From Pseudoalteromonas sp. XMcav2-N (GTDB lineage: Bacteria > Pseudomonadota > Gammaproteobacteria > Enterobacterales > Alteromonadaceae): a stretch of DNA of 64,000 nt. The stretch is from contig NZ_JAMXSF010000002.1 in assembly GCF_024124545.1 (NCBI RefSeq), forward strand, positions 248,001 through 312,000, given 5' to 3'. How positions within the stretch are numbered: position 1 is the first letter of the stretch; every line of letters begins with the position of its first letter. Below are positions 17,721 to 26,354 of the stretch, one piece after another. The translations under genes and the position numbers were made by a program. The notes below the pieces were generated by a model that ran no database searches, had not been told where the DNA came from, and was given only the letters and a program-made list of their open reading frames with translations.

Positions 17721-18684
17721 CAAGATATTATGTGTGGTAGACCCGCAAGCAACCATGGACACCGCCGTGGTGCAAACCCTCCAGCTGGCGCGCGATAACC
17801 AGGCAGACGTTACCTTTATCTCGGTATTAAAGGAGGCCAAGCACTGGCGCGCATTTTTTACCAGCAAAGAAGAGTACGCCAGCCAGCTAGAAGAGCTGAT
17901 CGCCAACAAGCGGGCCGCCATTGAAGCCAAGATCAAAGCGCTGGACTCAGACCAGGATCCCGCCATCATAGTGTGCACCGGGATCGGCTTTATTGAGATC
18001 ATTAAGCGCGCGGTCGATGATCAGTACGACCTGGTGGTCAAGTGCGCCGAAGACGCAGACTGGATGGATCGCATGCTGGGCAGTGAAGACATGCACTTAC
18101 TGCGTAAATGCCCCTGTCCGGTGCTGATGCTTAAGCCCGGCCAGCTCGATGCCTTTGGTAAAATTCTGGCCACGGTCGACGTGAACGACAGCTTCAGAGA
18201 GCTGGATGATGAACAAGTGCAAGACAAACTCAATCAGGCCGTAATGGAATACAGCGTATCGTTAAGCCTGCCCGAACTGTCTGAGCTGCATGTGGGCAGT
18301 GCCTGGGATGCCTACGCCGAAGACTGGCTGCGCTACGGCACCTTTGCGCATCAGTCGGACGAACAGGTGGATGATTATGTAGAGCAGGGGCGCAGAGACT
18401 GCGCCACTAAACTGGCCCGGCTGGTGACAAAAATGGACGCACTGTTCGACAAGTCGGCCGTTCAGTACCTGCAACCCAAGCTGCATCAGGTGAAAGGCAA
18501 AGCCAGTAAAGAGATCCCCCTGCTGGCACAAAAACACCAGATTGACCTAATCGTGATGGGCACCGTCGGCCGTGTCGGTATTCCGGGTTTGATTATAGGC
18601 AACACCGCCGAGTCCATTCTGGAACAAACCCAGTGCTCCGTACTGGCCATTAAGCCCAAAGGCTTCCAGACCCCAATTAAATAA
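17707..18684 (+). CDS. Tandem universal stress protein (UspE-like)
   Basis: 325 residues made of two Usp folds. The first starts KILCVVDPQATMDTAVVQTLQLA and the second ends with IVMGTVGRVGIPGLIIGNTAESIL, the G-x2-G-x9-G-[N/S] nucleotide-binding signature, then VLAIKP. Tandem Usp proteins of this length resemble E. coli UspE. Overlap with the antiporter gene suggests that it senses ATP or energy state and regulates the antiporter, as proposed for other Usp-transporter pairs; this is inference. Confidence 0.88.
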   Translation: MRRFNKILCVVDPQATMDTAVVQTLQLARDNQADVTFISVLKEAKHWRAFFTSKEEYASQLEELIANKRAAIEAKIKALDSDQDPAIIVCTGIGFIEIIKRAVDDQYDLVVKCAEDADWMDRMLGSEDMHLLRKCPCPVLMLKPGQLDAFGKILATVDVNDSFRELDDEQVQDKLNQAVMEYSVSLSLPELSELHVGSAWDAYAEDWLRYGTFAHQSDEQVDDYVEQGRRDCATKLARLVTKMDALFDKSAVQYLQPKLHQVKGKASKEIPLLAQKHQIDLIVMGTVGRVGIPGLIIGNTAESILEQTQCSVLAIKPKGFQTPIK

Positions 18685-18703
18685 CCCGCGAGGGTGACCC
18701 ACA

Positions 18704-18736
18704 GGTCCACCAGCTGACGAGTCGGTGGACCGCTTT
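18704..18736 (+). terminator. Terminator after the antiporter-Usp operon
   Basis: Perfect 8-bp stem GGTCCACC (18704-18711) / GGTGGACC (18724-18731) followed by GCTTTT, 20 bp after the usp stop codon. Confidence 0.75.
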
Positions 18737-18916
18737 TCGGGCGTTTCTCACTTCGCCAACGCCAACATTGTTGTAAGGCTTTGCGCCTCGTACAGGCAAA
18801 CTGTACCCAATGAGTAAAATCCATCCCATTGTCAGCCATCATAAAATACCGTTTAATAAGGGTATAAAGCCCCATACCGGACTTTTGCGGGATTAAGCAG
18901 TTTAAAAGGAATATTG

Positions 18917-21472
18917 ATGTCAGAACATAACCCCGAACTAACTCCAGAGATCCAAGCACTGATTGAAAAGACAGAAAGTGGTGATGCAGAGGCGCAAAAT
19001 GAGTTAGGCGATGCCTATTATTTTGGTGATGACGTACCGCAAAGTGATAAGAAAGCAGTTAAATACTATCAGTTGGCTGCTAAACAGGGATACGCCGATG
19101 CCCAGTTCAACTTAGGTTTAATGTATGAGCAAGGCAAAGGCGTAGTGCATAACGATGGGAAAGCGGTTGAATACTACCGGTTAGCCGCAGAGCAGGGAGA
19201 CGCCGATGCACAATGCAACTTGGGCGTCATGTATCAGCATGGTGATGGCATAGCGCAAAATGATGAAAAAGCATTTGAATATTTTATGCTGGCCGCAGAG
19301 CAGGGAAACGCGATCGGTCAGTGCAACTTGGGCGTCATGTATCAGCATGGTGATGGCATAGCGCAAAGTGATGAAAAAGCTTTTGAATACTTCCAGAAAG
19401 CAACAGAACAGGGATATTCACTCGCTCAACACAATTTGGGCGTAATGTATCAGCGAGGTGATGGCATAGCGCAAAGTGATGAAAAAGCTTTTGAATATTT
19501 CATGCTGGCCGCAGAGCAGGGAAACGCGATCAGTCAGTGCAATGTGGGGATTATGTATCAATATGGCAAAGGTATTACGCAAAGTGATGAGAAGGCCATT
19601 GAACATTATGAGCTTGCCGCTGAGCAAGGAAATGCCCGCGCCCACTGCCAATTGGGTGTGTTGCATAAGCATGGCAAAGGCGTGATGCAATGTCAAAAGA
19701 AAGCAGCTGAGCACTTCATGCTTGCAGCAGAGCGAGGAGATGCCCGTGCCCAGTGTCATTTGGGTGTGATGTATAAGCATGGCAAGGGTGTAACGCAATG
19801 TAATAAGAAAGCCGCTGAATACTATATGCTCGCAGCAGAGCAAGGAGATGCCCGTGCCCAGTGTCATTTGGGTGTGATGTATAAGAATGGCGAAGGTGTA
19901 TTGCAATGTAATAAGAAGGCCTTTGAATACTTCGTGCTTGCAGCAGAAAAAGGAGATGCCCGTGCTCAGTTTAACTTGGGCTATATGTATGGCCAAGGAG
20001 AAGGTGTAGAACGAAGTAATAAGAAAGCCATTGAATACTATCAACAAGCAGCGAAGCAAGGGGATGCCCGTGCTCAGTTTAACTTGGGCTATATGTATGA
20101 CCAAGGGGAAGGTGTAGAACGAAGTAATAAGAAAGCCATTGAATACTACCAACAAGCAGCGAAGCAAGGGGATGCTCATGCTCATTTTAACTTAGGCGTT
20201 ATATATGAGTTTGGCAAGAGTGAAGTATGCTGTAATCAAAAAGCAATTGAACACTACCAACTAGCTGCAGATAAAGGAGTTCCACACGCGCATTGCCAAT
20301 TAGGGATTATGTATGGACTTGGTAAAGGTGTAACGCAAAGTAATGAGAAAGCCATTGAACGCTTGCAGCAGGCCGCAAAACAAAACCACATTCGTGCTCT
20401 GCTCTATCTTGCTTATTATTACTTTGAAGGACGTAAGATTGCCAAAAGCTACTCCAAAACCAAAGATTTGTGCAAGCAAGTATTTAAAGATCCGGAATTC
20501 AGCTTTAAGGCCTACGAACTACACGATAGGGCCGAGCGTTTTGAACAATCAGAGTCAATTAGCGCTTTGAGAGAGAGGATACTCTCCCACCTTCAAGTCA
20601 AAAAACATCGTACTATGACTCATTACACGTCTTTCGATGTGGGCCAGGCCATTTTACTGGAAAAAAGCCCTTTCAGGTTAGGCCATATCAACGCGGTAAA
20701 TGACCCCAATGAGGGAAAGTTACTCTGGCAGGAATTAGGTTACGAGCCGGAGGAGGGTAACCCGGTATTTATCGGCTGCTTTTTACCGGACAGCGACAGC
20801 CTGAATATGTGGCGCTTCTACAGTAAAAACCATTTAAACGACGATGCCTGCGGCTGCGCTATCACCTTCAGGACGGCAGGCTTTTTTGACTATCGTTTAC
20901 TGGAAGTGCAGAGCAACCACATAGAGCAAGAGGAAAGGGTGCCCTCATTTGCCAATACCGGCCAGTCGCCTCAGGAAAGCGCTGCGTTCTATCGAGTTGT
21001 GTATCTCAAAGATAATTTTAAGATACTGGGTGAGGGTGCCAAAGAGCTGCGAACTTACTTCAAAGACCTCAAAAAAGAAGTCGATAAATTTGTAGGCAAG
21101 AAACCTGCACCTGAAAAATTACAAACGCTTGCCTGGCTTCTCGGCCCATTACCCTACCTGCTAAAAGACGCCCATTATAAGGATGAGCAGGAACACAGAG
21201 TAATAGTCTCGCACCTAGACTATGGCGCAAAGGAGATCCAAAGCTCTGCTCCTGATTTTGCCAACGGCACAGCACCGCGTTTGTATCTGGAGCTACACAG
21301 AGACGATCATCTGGCACCGATAGAGTACGTGACGCTCGGGCCTAAGGCGCCGAACAAAGAGATGGTGGCACCCTACTGGCGCCATCAACTCGCCAGTAAG
21401 TTTGAATCGCAGCTTGCAAGACGCAAAGATAAACAGCTGAATATTCGCCCCTCGCGCTGCGCTTATAAATAG
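18917..21472 (+). CDS. Sel1-repeat protein with C-terminal DUF2971-like domain
   Basis: 851 residues from the ATG at 18917 (AAAAGGA upstream; a TTG one codon earlier is in frame). Residues about 15-510 are some fourteen 36-residue Sel1 repeats of pattern KAxEYYxLAAEQGDAxAQCNLGVMYxxGxGV, several nearly identical at DNA level (for example 19980-20060 and 20070-20150). Residues about 570-800 resemble DUF2971: THYTSFDVGQAILLEKSPFRLGHINAVNDPNEG, FIGCFLPDSDSLNMWRFYS and a later HRVIVS. The function of that domain is not settled; a sensor-effector arrangement is plausible. No signal peptide is seen, so it is probably cytoplasmic. It ends 10 bp inside the convergent next gene. Confidence 0.82.
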   Translation: MSEHNPELTPEIQALIEKTESGDAEAQNELGDAYYFGDDVPQSDKKAVKYYQLAAKQGYADAQFNLGLMYEQGKGVVHNDGKAVEYYRLAAEQGDADAQCNLGVMYQHGDGIAQNDEKAFEYFMLAAEQGNAIGQCNLGVMYQHGDGIAQSDEKAFEYFQKATEQGYSLAQHNLGVMYQRGDGIAQSDEKAFEYFMLAAEQGNAISQCNVGIMYQYGKGITQSDEKAIEHYELAAEQGNARAHCQLGVLHKHGKGVMQCQKKAAEHFMLAAERGDARAQCHLGVMYKHGKGVTQCNKKAAEYYMLAAEQGDARAQCHLGVMYKNGEGVLQCNKKAFEYFVLAAEKGDARAQFNLGYMYGQGEGVERSNKKAIEYYQQAAKQGDARAQFNLGYMYDQGEGVERSNKKAIEYYQQAAKQGDAHAHFNLGVIYEFGKSEVCCNQKAIEHYQLAADKGVPHAHCQLGIMYGLGKGVTQSNEKAIERLQQAAKQNHIRALLYLAYYYFEGRKIAKSYSKTKDLCKQVFKDPEFSFKAYELHDRAERFEQSESISALRERILSHLQVKKHRTMTHYTSFDVGQAILLEKSPFRLGHINAVNDPNEGKLLWQELGYEPEEGNPVFIGCFLPDSDSLNMWRFYSKNHLNDDACGCAITFRTAGFFDYRLLEVQSNHIEQEERVPSFANTGQSPQESAAFYRVVYLKDNFKILGEGAKELRTYFKDLKKEVDKFVGKKPAPEKLQTLAWLLGPLPYLLKDAHYKDEQEHRVIVSHLDYGAKEIQSSAPDFANGTAPRLYLELHRDDHLAPIEYVTLGPKAPNKEMVAPYWRHQLASKFESQLARRKDKQLNIRPSRCAYK

Positions 21473-22371
21473 TGCGAGGCATCTTCGGTCGTTGTAGTCG
21501 GGCGTTTGGCGCGTTCAACCATCAACAGACCACAAGCGACGGCGGCCGGTAGCCACATGGCCAGCCGGGCTCTGAGTAGCGCGGGTTCCATGCCCTGACG
21601 ACGGGCGCTGTTTACCAGCGCCTGTTCAAACGACATCGCCTGACCACAATGACTGAGTAAATCCGCCTGCCAGTGGGTGAGCGGCTGGGTGATCAGCCGG
21701 TAGTTTTGCCGGGTCAGGGCGATATAGCGAGCTTCTCTGCCAGGCAGGGTGTGCGGTTGGGCATTTTCTAACTGCTCAACCATGGGCAGAAGATCATAGT
21801 CGCTAACCAGTAAACGCAAGCACGGTGGCACCATCAGGTTGAGCGATGCGCCGCCGCCCAGCAGTTCAAATTCGTTCAGTACCAGCTCGGATGGGGGGGT
21901 GTTTTCCAGTCCTTCGGCCAGCAGCACCTCAGCTTTGGCACGCTCGAACCGCGCCAGCTCCACGGGCACATCGAACATAGCGCGCTGTTTGTCGTCGAAT
22001 TCCCCCTGCGGGCGGGTATTAGCCAGAAAACTGACAAACGATTTACCCAGCGTGTGTAAAGTGAAAGACCGCGACGGTAAGGTCACGATATACGCCTTGG
22101 CAAACACCTCAAAAACGTCATCACCCATAAAGGTGCAGAGCAGGGCAAATTCCCCTTTCAGACATTCCACCAGTCGCATAACGTAGCCAGCGGCATAGAT
22201 ATCCATCCGACGCTCGGCAGGCAACTGTGGGGTCGATTTAACACACTGTTCAAGTGTCAGGCCATCACGCTGGCCCGCTGTAAGCAACTTTTCGGGTAAG
22301 TCGCCACGAGAAATTAAAACGTGAGACAACCAGTGTTGCAACTGGCTGAGTTGTGGGGTTGAGTAGGTCAT
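21463..22371 (-). CDS. DUF2063 (HvfC/BufC-like) partner of the MNIO enzyme
   Basis: 302 residues. The N-terminal part (LSQLQHWLSHVLISRGDLPEKLL...ERRMDIYAAGYVMRLVECLKGEFALL) matches the DUF2063 N-terminal domain pattern found beside DUF692 enzymes. These partners recruit the substrate peptide to the enzyme. The start overlaps the DUF692 stop by 4 bp (ATGA), so it is the last gene of the three-gene operon. The gene end overlaps the convergent Sel1 gene by 10 bp. Confidence 0.85.
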   Translation of the reverse strand: MTYSTPQLSQLQHWLSHVLISRGDLPEKLLTAGQRDGLTLEQCVKSTPQLPAERRMDIYAAGYVMRLVECLKGEFALLCTFMGDDVFEVFAKAYIVTLPSRSFTLHTLGKSFVSFLANTRPQGEFDDKQRAMFDVPVELARFERAKAEVLLAEGLENTPPSELVLNEFELLGGGASLNLMVPPCLRLLVSDYDLLPMVEQLENAQPHTLPGREARYIALTRQNYRLITQPLTHWQADLLSHCGQAMSFEQALVNSARRQGMEPALLRARLAMWLPAAVACGLLMVERAKRPTTTTEDASHYL

Positions 22372-23360
22372 TTTGCTACCGGTTTTAAGCTGTGTGCCAG
22401 GTCTGTATTTTGATGCATTTCCCGTACCACAGGCGTTGAAAATTTCGCCATATCGCTCTGGTGCACGGCCTGCGCGGGCATCTCGCCATTAAGTACCTGC
22501 TTTGCCTTATTCAGCTCCGCCACCAGAGTGTCAAATGGCGGAATATTGGCGTCCCACTCCAGTAAGGTCGACACGCCGCCGGTCAGCTGTTGTGCCAACG
22601 CATAAAGCGCCCAGACTTGCTGCGGTACAGGCTGGTCGTGGGTGTCAATCAGACAGTCGCCGCAATCACTTGGGCCCGCCAGATGGATCTGCACAATCTG
22701 CTGGTGGGGCAGGGCACGGATATACGCCTCAGGATCAAAACCATGATTAAACGCACTGACAAACACATTATTGACGTCGAGCAAAATACCACAGCCGGTA
22801 GCATTCACCAGCTCGGTAAAGAAAGCCGGTTCACTCAGGCTGGAATGGCAATACTCCAGATAGGTAGACGGGTTTTCCAGCACAATCGGGCGCTCCAGCA
22901 CTTCCTGCACTTGCTTAACCCGGCGGATAACATGGTCGAGACTTTCATCCGTCAGCGGCATGGGTAAAAGGTCGTGGCTATTTACTCCGGCAACCCCTGT
23001 CCAGCACAGATGATCCGACACCCACGCAGGCTGCACAAAATCGCTCAGTGCTTTGAGCTTGTTCAGATAGGTAAAATCAAGGGGATCTGTGCTGCCAATG
23101 TTCATCGACACGCCATGCATCACCATAGGGTAGTGTGCTCTGAGTGTTTCCAGCACGTGACGGCCATAGCCAAAATTGTCTATGTAGTTTTCGCTGATGA
23201 TCTCAAACCAGTCCACCGGCTTTTTTGCCGTATCGTGGTCAATGCTCATCAGCTCAGGATAATGCTGACTGCGCAAGCCAATCCCAAATCCTAAGTTACC
23301 GGTATGAGAAAAAGAGGCTGCGGCATCACGCCGCACCTCCTCAGTATGGTTATCTGACAT
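22368..23360 (-). CDS. DUF692 / MNIO-family iron enzyme (MbnB/HvfB-like)
   Basis: 330 residues with the family pattern from start to end: GIGLRSQHYPEL, DWFEIISENYIDN, HGVSMNIGS, VSDHLCW, LENPSTYLEY, GILLDVNNVFV, QIHLAGPSD, DTHDQPV and LLEWDANIP. These carry the His, Glu, Asp and Asn ligands of the multinuclear non-haem iron site. Relatives oxidise cysteine or nearby residues in precursor peptides (methanobactin, TglH and bufferin pathways). The genomic partner here is a large ferritin-like protein with a Cys-rich tail rather than a short precursor. It lies 9 bp after that gene and overlaps the DUF2063 gene. Confidence 0.92.
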   Translation of the reverse strand: MSDNHTEEVRRDAAASFSHTGNLGFGIGLRSQHYPELMSIDHDTAKKPVDWFEIISENYIDNFGYGRHVLETLRAHYPMVMHGVSMNIGSTDPLDFTYLNKLKALSDFVQPAWVSDHLCWTGVAGVNSHDLLPMPLTDESLDHVIRRVKQVQEVLERPIVLENPSTYLEYCHSSLSEPAFFTELVNATGCGILLDVNNVFVSAFNHGFDPEAYIRALPHQQIVQIHLAGPSDCGDCLIDTHDQPVPQQVWALYALAQQLTGGVSTLLEWDANIPPFDTLVAELNKAKQVLNGEMPAQAVHQSDMAKFSTPVVREMHQNTDLAHSLKPVAK

Positions 23361-23369
23361 GGCGCTTCC

Positions 23370-25664
23370 TTATGTTGAAGGCGGCAGTGCCAGACGAATG
23401 TCATCCACTTCTGGTGGCGCAGGGATTTCACCGGTCTGCTTATTAACCAGATCGTTGGCATTACAATACGCCTGCCAGGCAATCTTGTACACCGCGTCCC
23501 CTTCTTTATAGGGCATTGGCGTAGTGTCATCAGATGAGTCGCAGTCCAGCTGTGGATCACCGCCATCAGGCGTAACGTAGCTGATAGGTGTAAAGTTGTT
23601 GTCTTCATCAAAACTAAACAACTGCATTTTATAGCCATCACTGTCATCGGCTGGCAGGGATGGGAATAACTGCGACGCCGAAATAGGCACAGCGCACCCA
23701 CCCAGGTTATTACACTTGTTGTCGGCCGGCGCACTCTTAATGCCTTTAGCGCCACTGGCACCACAGCTGCCACCCGGTGTTGTGCTGTGAACAAAACCAC
23801 AGCCACCCTGGGCTTTACAATCGTTTGAGCCTTTACAGCTATGGAACACCTGGGCTGGTGGTAGTCCTGCATCCTCCGATCTATAACTCATACCCTGGCA
23901 GGCATGGTACAACACGCCTTCTTCCTGCGGCGCAATGCCAGTCACCAGATCAGGTGCCATCCCGGTCGTGGCCCAGCAAATTGAGACACGGTCACCAGAG
24001 CCACCCATTGCAGGCCCGGGGAACTCATCGGTTTTCCCTGACCAGTAGCGGTCCAGCGCAGTTGTCAGACCTTTAATGGTTCCGACTGCCGACTGGCTGA
24101 ACAGCAGGTGGGTTTCCAGTTTGCTTTTTTCTGTGCGGCTCAAGTTGTTTAGTGCAGAAACGATTTCATCAACGCCAGGTAAATCCGGGTGCTGCTCTTT
24201 TGCTTCATCACAGGTACCTGGGTTTAGCATTTTCTCATTCCAGCGATTACCTTCGGCATGCCAGTCTTTCCAGGTTAGATATCTCTCTTCTTCTGAGTAG
24301 CTGGGATCACTGTATTTAACGATCAATTCCAGTGTTTGCTTGAAGATCAAGAAATGATCTTTGCGCTTATTCATGATCCGTGCACACGCCGATCCTGAGA
24401 TTGGTGTACCCGGATAATCCGCTTTAAGTGCGTTCTCATCAGGCTGATACTTCTCTTGCACGGTATGCGTATCTTGAGTCTTTTGCGCAAACAAACTGCT
24501 CAGGGCTTTTTGTGCCCAGGCTTCATGGCTCCATTTTTGGCAAATTGTTTCAACCACGCCCTGACCTTCGCCCTGATCGGTAATGGCGTTGATGTTATTG
24601 ATAAGTTTAACTTTGAGTTCATCGTGGCGAGTATCATCCAGCTCTGGCGAATTCAAAGACCCGTCAACGCCAGGAAATTGTGCCTGGTACTCGTCATCGC
24701 CAGGACGGACGTTAAAGTAGTCTCTTTGTACCGGTGTTGACCCTAACAGCGCATCGAGCAAAGACGTGCCATCGTCATACTGGATTTGCAGGTAGTTCCA
24801 GTAACACAGGTACATATGGCCGATTGAGCCAAACAGCGGCAGATCGGTTTCAGTGTAGCTGGGTTGCCACCAGTCAAACGGGGCATTTTCAAAGTACTTG
24901 GGACGACCATCTGCACCGGGTTTGAGGTACTGGGGTGCAATAATTTTTTGTGCGTCTTCTTCGGTTTCTTCAATCAATAAAAACAGCAGCGCCTGCTCTT
25001 TGTTAAGCTCCGTCGCATTCACCCTGAGGTCCTGCAAACTTTCACCCTTAAAGTGAGCTTTAAAGTAATCCCTGACTTCAGGACTAAGCTGATTCAGATC
25101 GCTGTCGCAGTCTTTAAAATCCAGAATGTGTGGGATCATGGTCTGATTGTTGTAACACTGCCAGCCATATTTCTTATCGATCAGTGCCTCACTGGTAAAA
25201 GTCGGTGTAAGTCCAATCTTGCTGGCCATGTTGGAAGCCAGTTGCAGGTGCAGCATTTCTTCAACAAACACGCTGTATACACCATTGAATACTTGCTCGT
25301 TGACTGTTAAGACATCCGTCGGTGTCGGCTTCACCACGGCGTCATATTCATCGAATCGCCCCTCAGGCACCGTACCAGCGGTTGCTGCCAAACCAGGCCA
25401 CCAACGTCCCGGATATAACCCGGAGTTGTCACCAATCTGGTGCATCCCATAAATGGAGTATAGGCCGGTCATATACAGTGGAATGGTAAATAGCTCAACG
25501 TTGATAGCCGCCTGCGCGATGGCTTTCACACACGAGATATCAGCAGCCTTGTAATCAACGCTACGCGCTTTTATCTCCTGCTCTTGTTGCTTTGAAATTC
25601 TGAGTTCGGGCTTAATGATTTCTTTCAGCCCGCTCAATACGTCTTTATTAATTGGTTCGTTCAT
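23370..25664 (-). CDS. VioB-like ferritin-fold protein with Cys-rich C-terminal region
   Basis: 764 residues. The N-terminal about 300 residues match the ferritin-like domain seen in VioB (iminophenylpyruvate dimer synthase): INVELFTIPLYMTGLYSIYG, EEMLHLQLASNMASKIG and LLIEETEEDA supply helix and carboxylate ligands. Around residues 605-665 lies a Gly/Cys region (SCKGSNDCKAQGGCG, GGSCGASG, NKCNNLGGCAVP) resembling Cys motifs modified by MNIO enzymes. A ribosome-binding site (AAGGAG) precedes the ATG. It is the first gene of the operon with DUF692 and DUF2063. I infer that its Cys-rich region is the substrate of the iron enzyme. No violacein genes are nearby. Confidence 0.78.
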   Translation of the reverse strand: MNEPINKDVLSGLKEIIKPELRISKQQEQEIKARSVDYKAADISCVKAIAQAAINVELFTIPLYMTGLYSIYGMHQIGDNSGLYPGRWWPGLAATAGTVPEGRFDEYDAVVKPTPTDVLTVNEQVFNGVYSVFVEEMLHLQLASNMASKIGLTPTFTSEALIDKKYGWQCYNNQTMIPHILDFKDCDSDLNQLSPEVRDYFKAHFKGESLQDLRVNATELNKEQALLFLLIEETEEDAQKIIAPQYLKPGADGRPKYFENAPFDWWQPSYTETDLPLFGSIGHMYLCYWNYLQIQYDDGTSLLDALLGSTPVQRDYFNVRPGDDEYQAQFPGVDGSLNSPELDDTRHDELKVKLINNINAITDQGEGQGVVETICQKWSHEAWAQKALSSLFAQKTQDTHTVQEKYQPDENALKADYPGTPISGSACARIMNKRKDHFLIFKQTLELIVKYSDPSYSEEERYLTWKDWHAEGNRWNEKMLNPGTCDEAKEQHPDLPGVDEIVSALNNLSRTEKSKLETHLLFSQSAVGTIKGLTTALDRYWSGKTDEFPGPAMGGSGDRVSICWATTGMAPDLVTGIAPQEEGVLYHACQGMSYRSEDAGLPPAQVFHSCKGSNDCKAQGGCGFVHSTTPGGSCGASGAKGIKSAPADNKCNNLGGCAVPISASQLFPSLPADDSDGYKMQLFSFDEDNNFTPISYVTPDGGDPQLDCDSSDDTTPMPYKEGDAVYKIAWQAYCNANDLVNKQTGEIPAPPEVDDIRLALPPST

Positions 25665-25806
25665 GAACTTGCTCCTTCGTGACGGTTTGACTACTGCCCA
25701 TTCGCTTCTTCAAGGCCGTAGTGCTCGTAAAAGGTAGTTCACAACAAAAGAAATTCCTATTACACCCTATTACTCACAAGCAGAGTGTGCAAAAGAAGAG
25801 GGATGT

Positions 25807-26187
25807 TTACCGACGCCGTTCAATCTCACAAAGGTCAGACGTCTGATTGTCGCAATATTGTGACGCTTGGAGCTGAGTTTTAGCGCTGTCGGGACTCAGC
25901 CTTGCTTCGGCATCAATATCAATCCCATTTGCCAGGCAGGCTTCTTTGTAAGCTTGCTGTTGCTGTGCATTTACAATCCCGTTGGACAATACCAGTGCCA
26001 GCCCGCCAGCCAATTCCAGCTCATGAAATATCAGGTTGCTGGCAGCACGGGGAGCCATTTCTATACTGGTCGATTCTTTATAAACGCCGCAATATTCGTC
26101 AAAGCTGACTTCGGTCTGCGGCACAAAAACACACCCCGACAACAATAGGGTACTTATCCCCGGCAACAGGTATTTCCCTGACAACAT
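25807..26187 (-). CDS. Small predicted lipoprotein
   Basis: 126 residues from the ATG at 26187. Signal peptide with lipobox LLSGC near residue 19, then a mature region with five further Cys, so it is probably an anchored envelope protein with disulfides. It contains a mildly hydrophobic stretch (LAGGLALVLSNGIV). No family recognised. It lies upstream of the VioB-like operon in the same direction with a 142-bp gap, so separate transcription is likely. Confidence 0.6.
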   Translation of the reverse strand: MLSGKYLLPGISTLLLSGCVFVPQTEVSFDEYCGVYKESTSIEMAPRAASNLIFHELELAGGLALVLSNGIVNAQQQQAYKEACLANGIDIDAEARLSPDSAKTQLQASQYCDNQTSDLCEIERRR

Positions 26188-26354
26188 AATCAATATTATC
26201 CGTATTTATCACTTTGGGTAAGAGTATGCAGGGCACTCAAGAAATTCAACGGGTTACAACATAAGTCTGACGCAATTTTACATCTGCTGACATTTTGCAG
26301 AGCAACAGAGCGTAAAGCCCCTTTACACTCTGTTGTTCAGACCAATCAAAGAAA

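Noticed and set aside
23291..23872. 193-codon minus-strand frame overlapping the VioB-like and DUF692 genes
   Set aside because: Shadow frame across the junction of two well-supported coding sequences.
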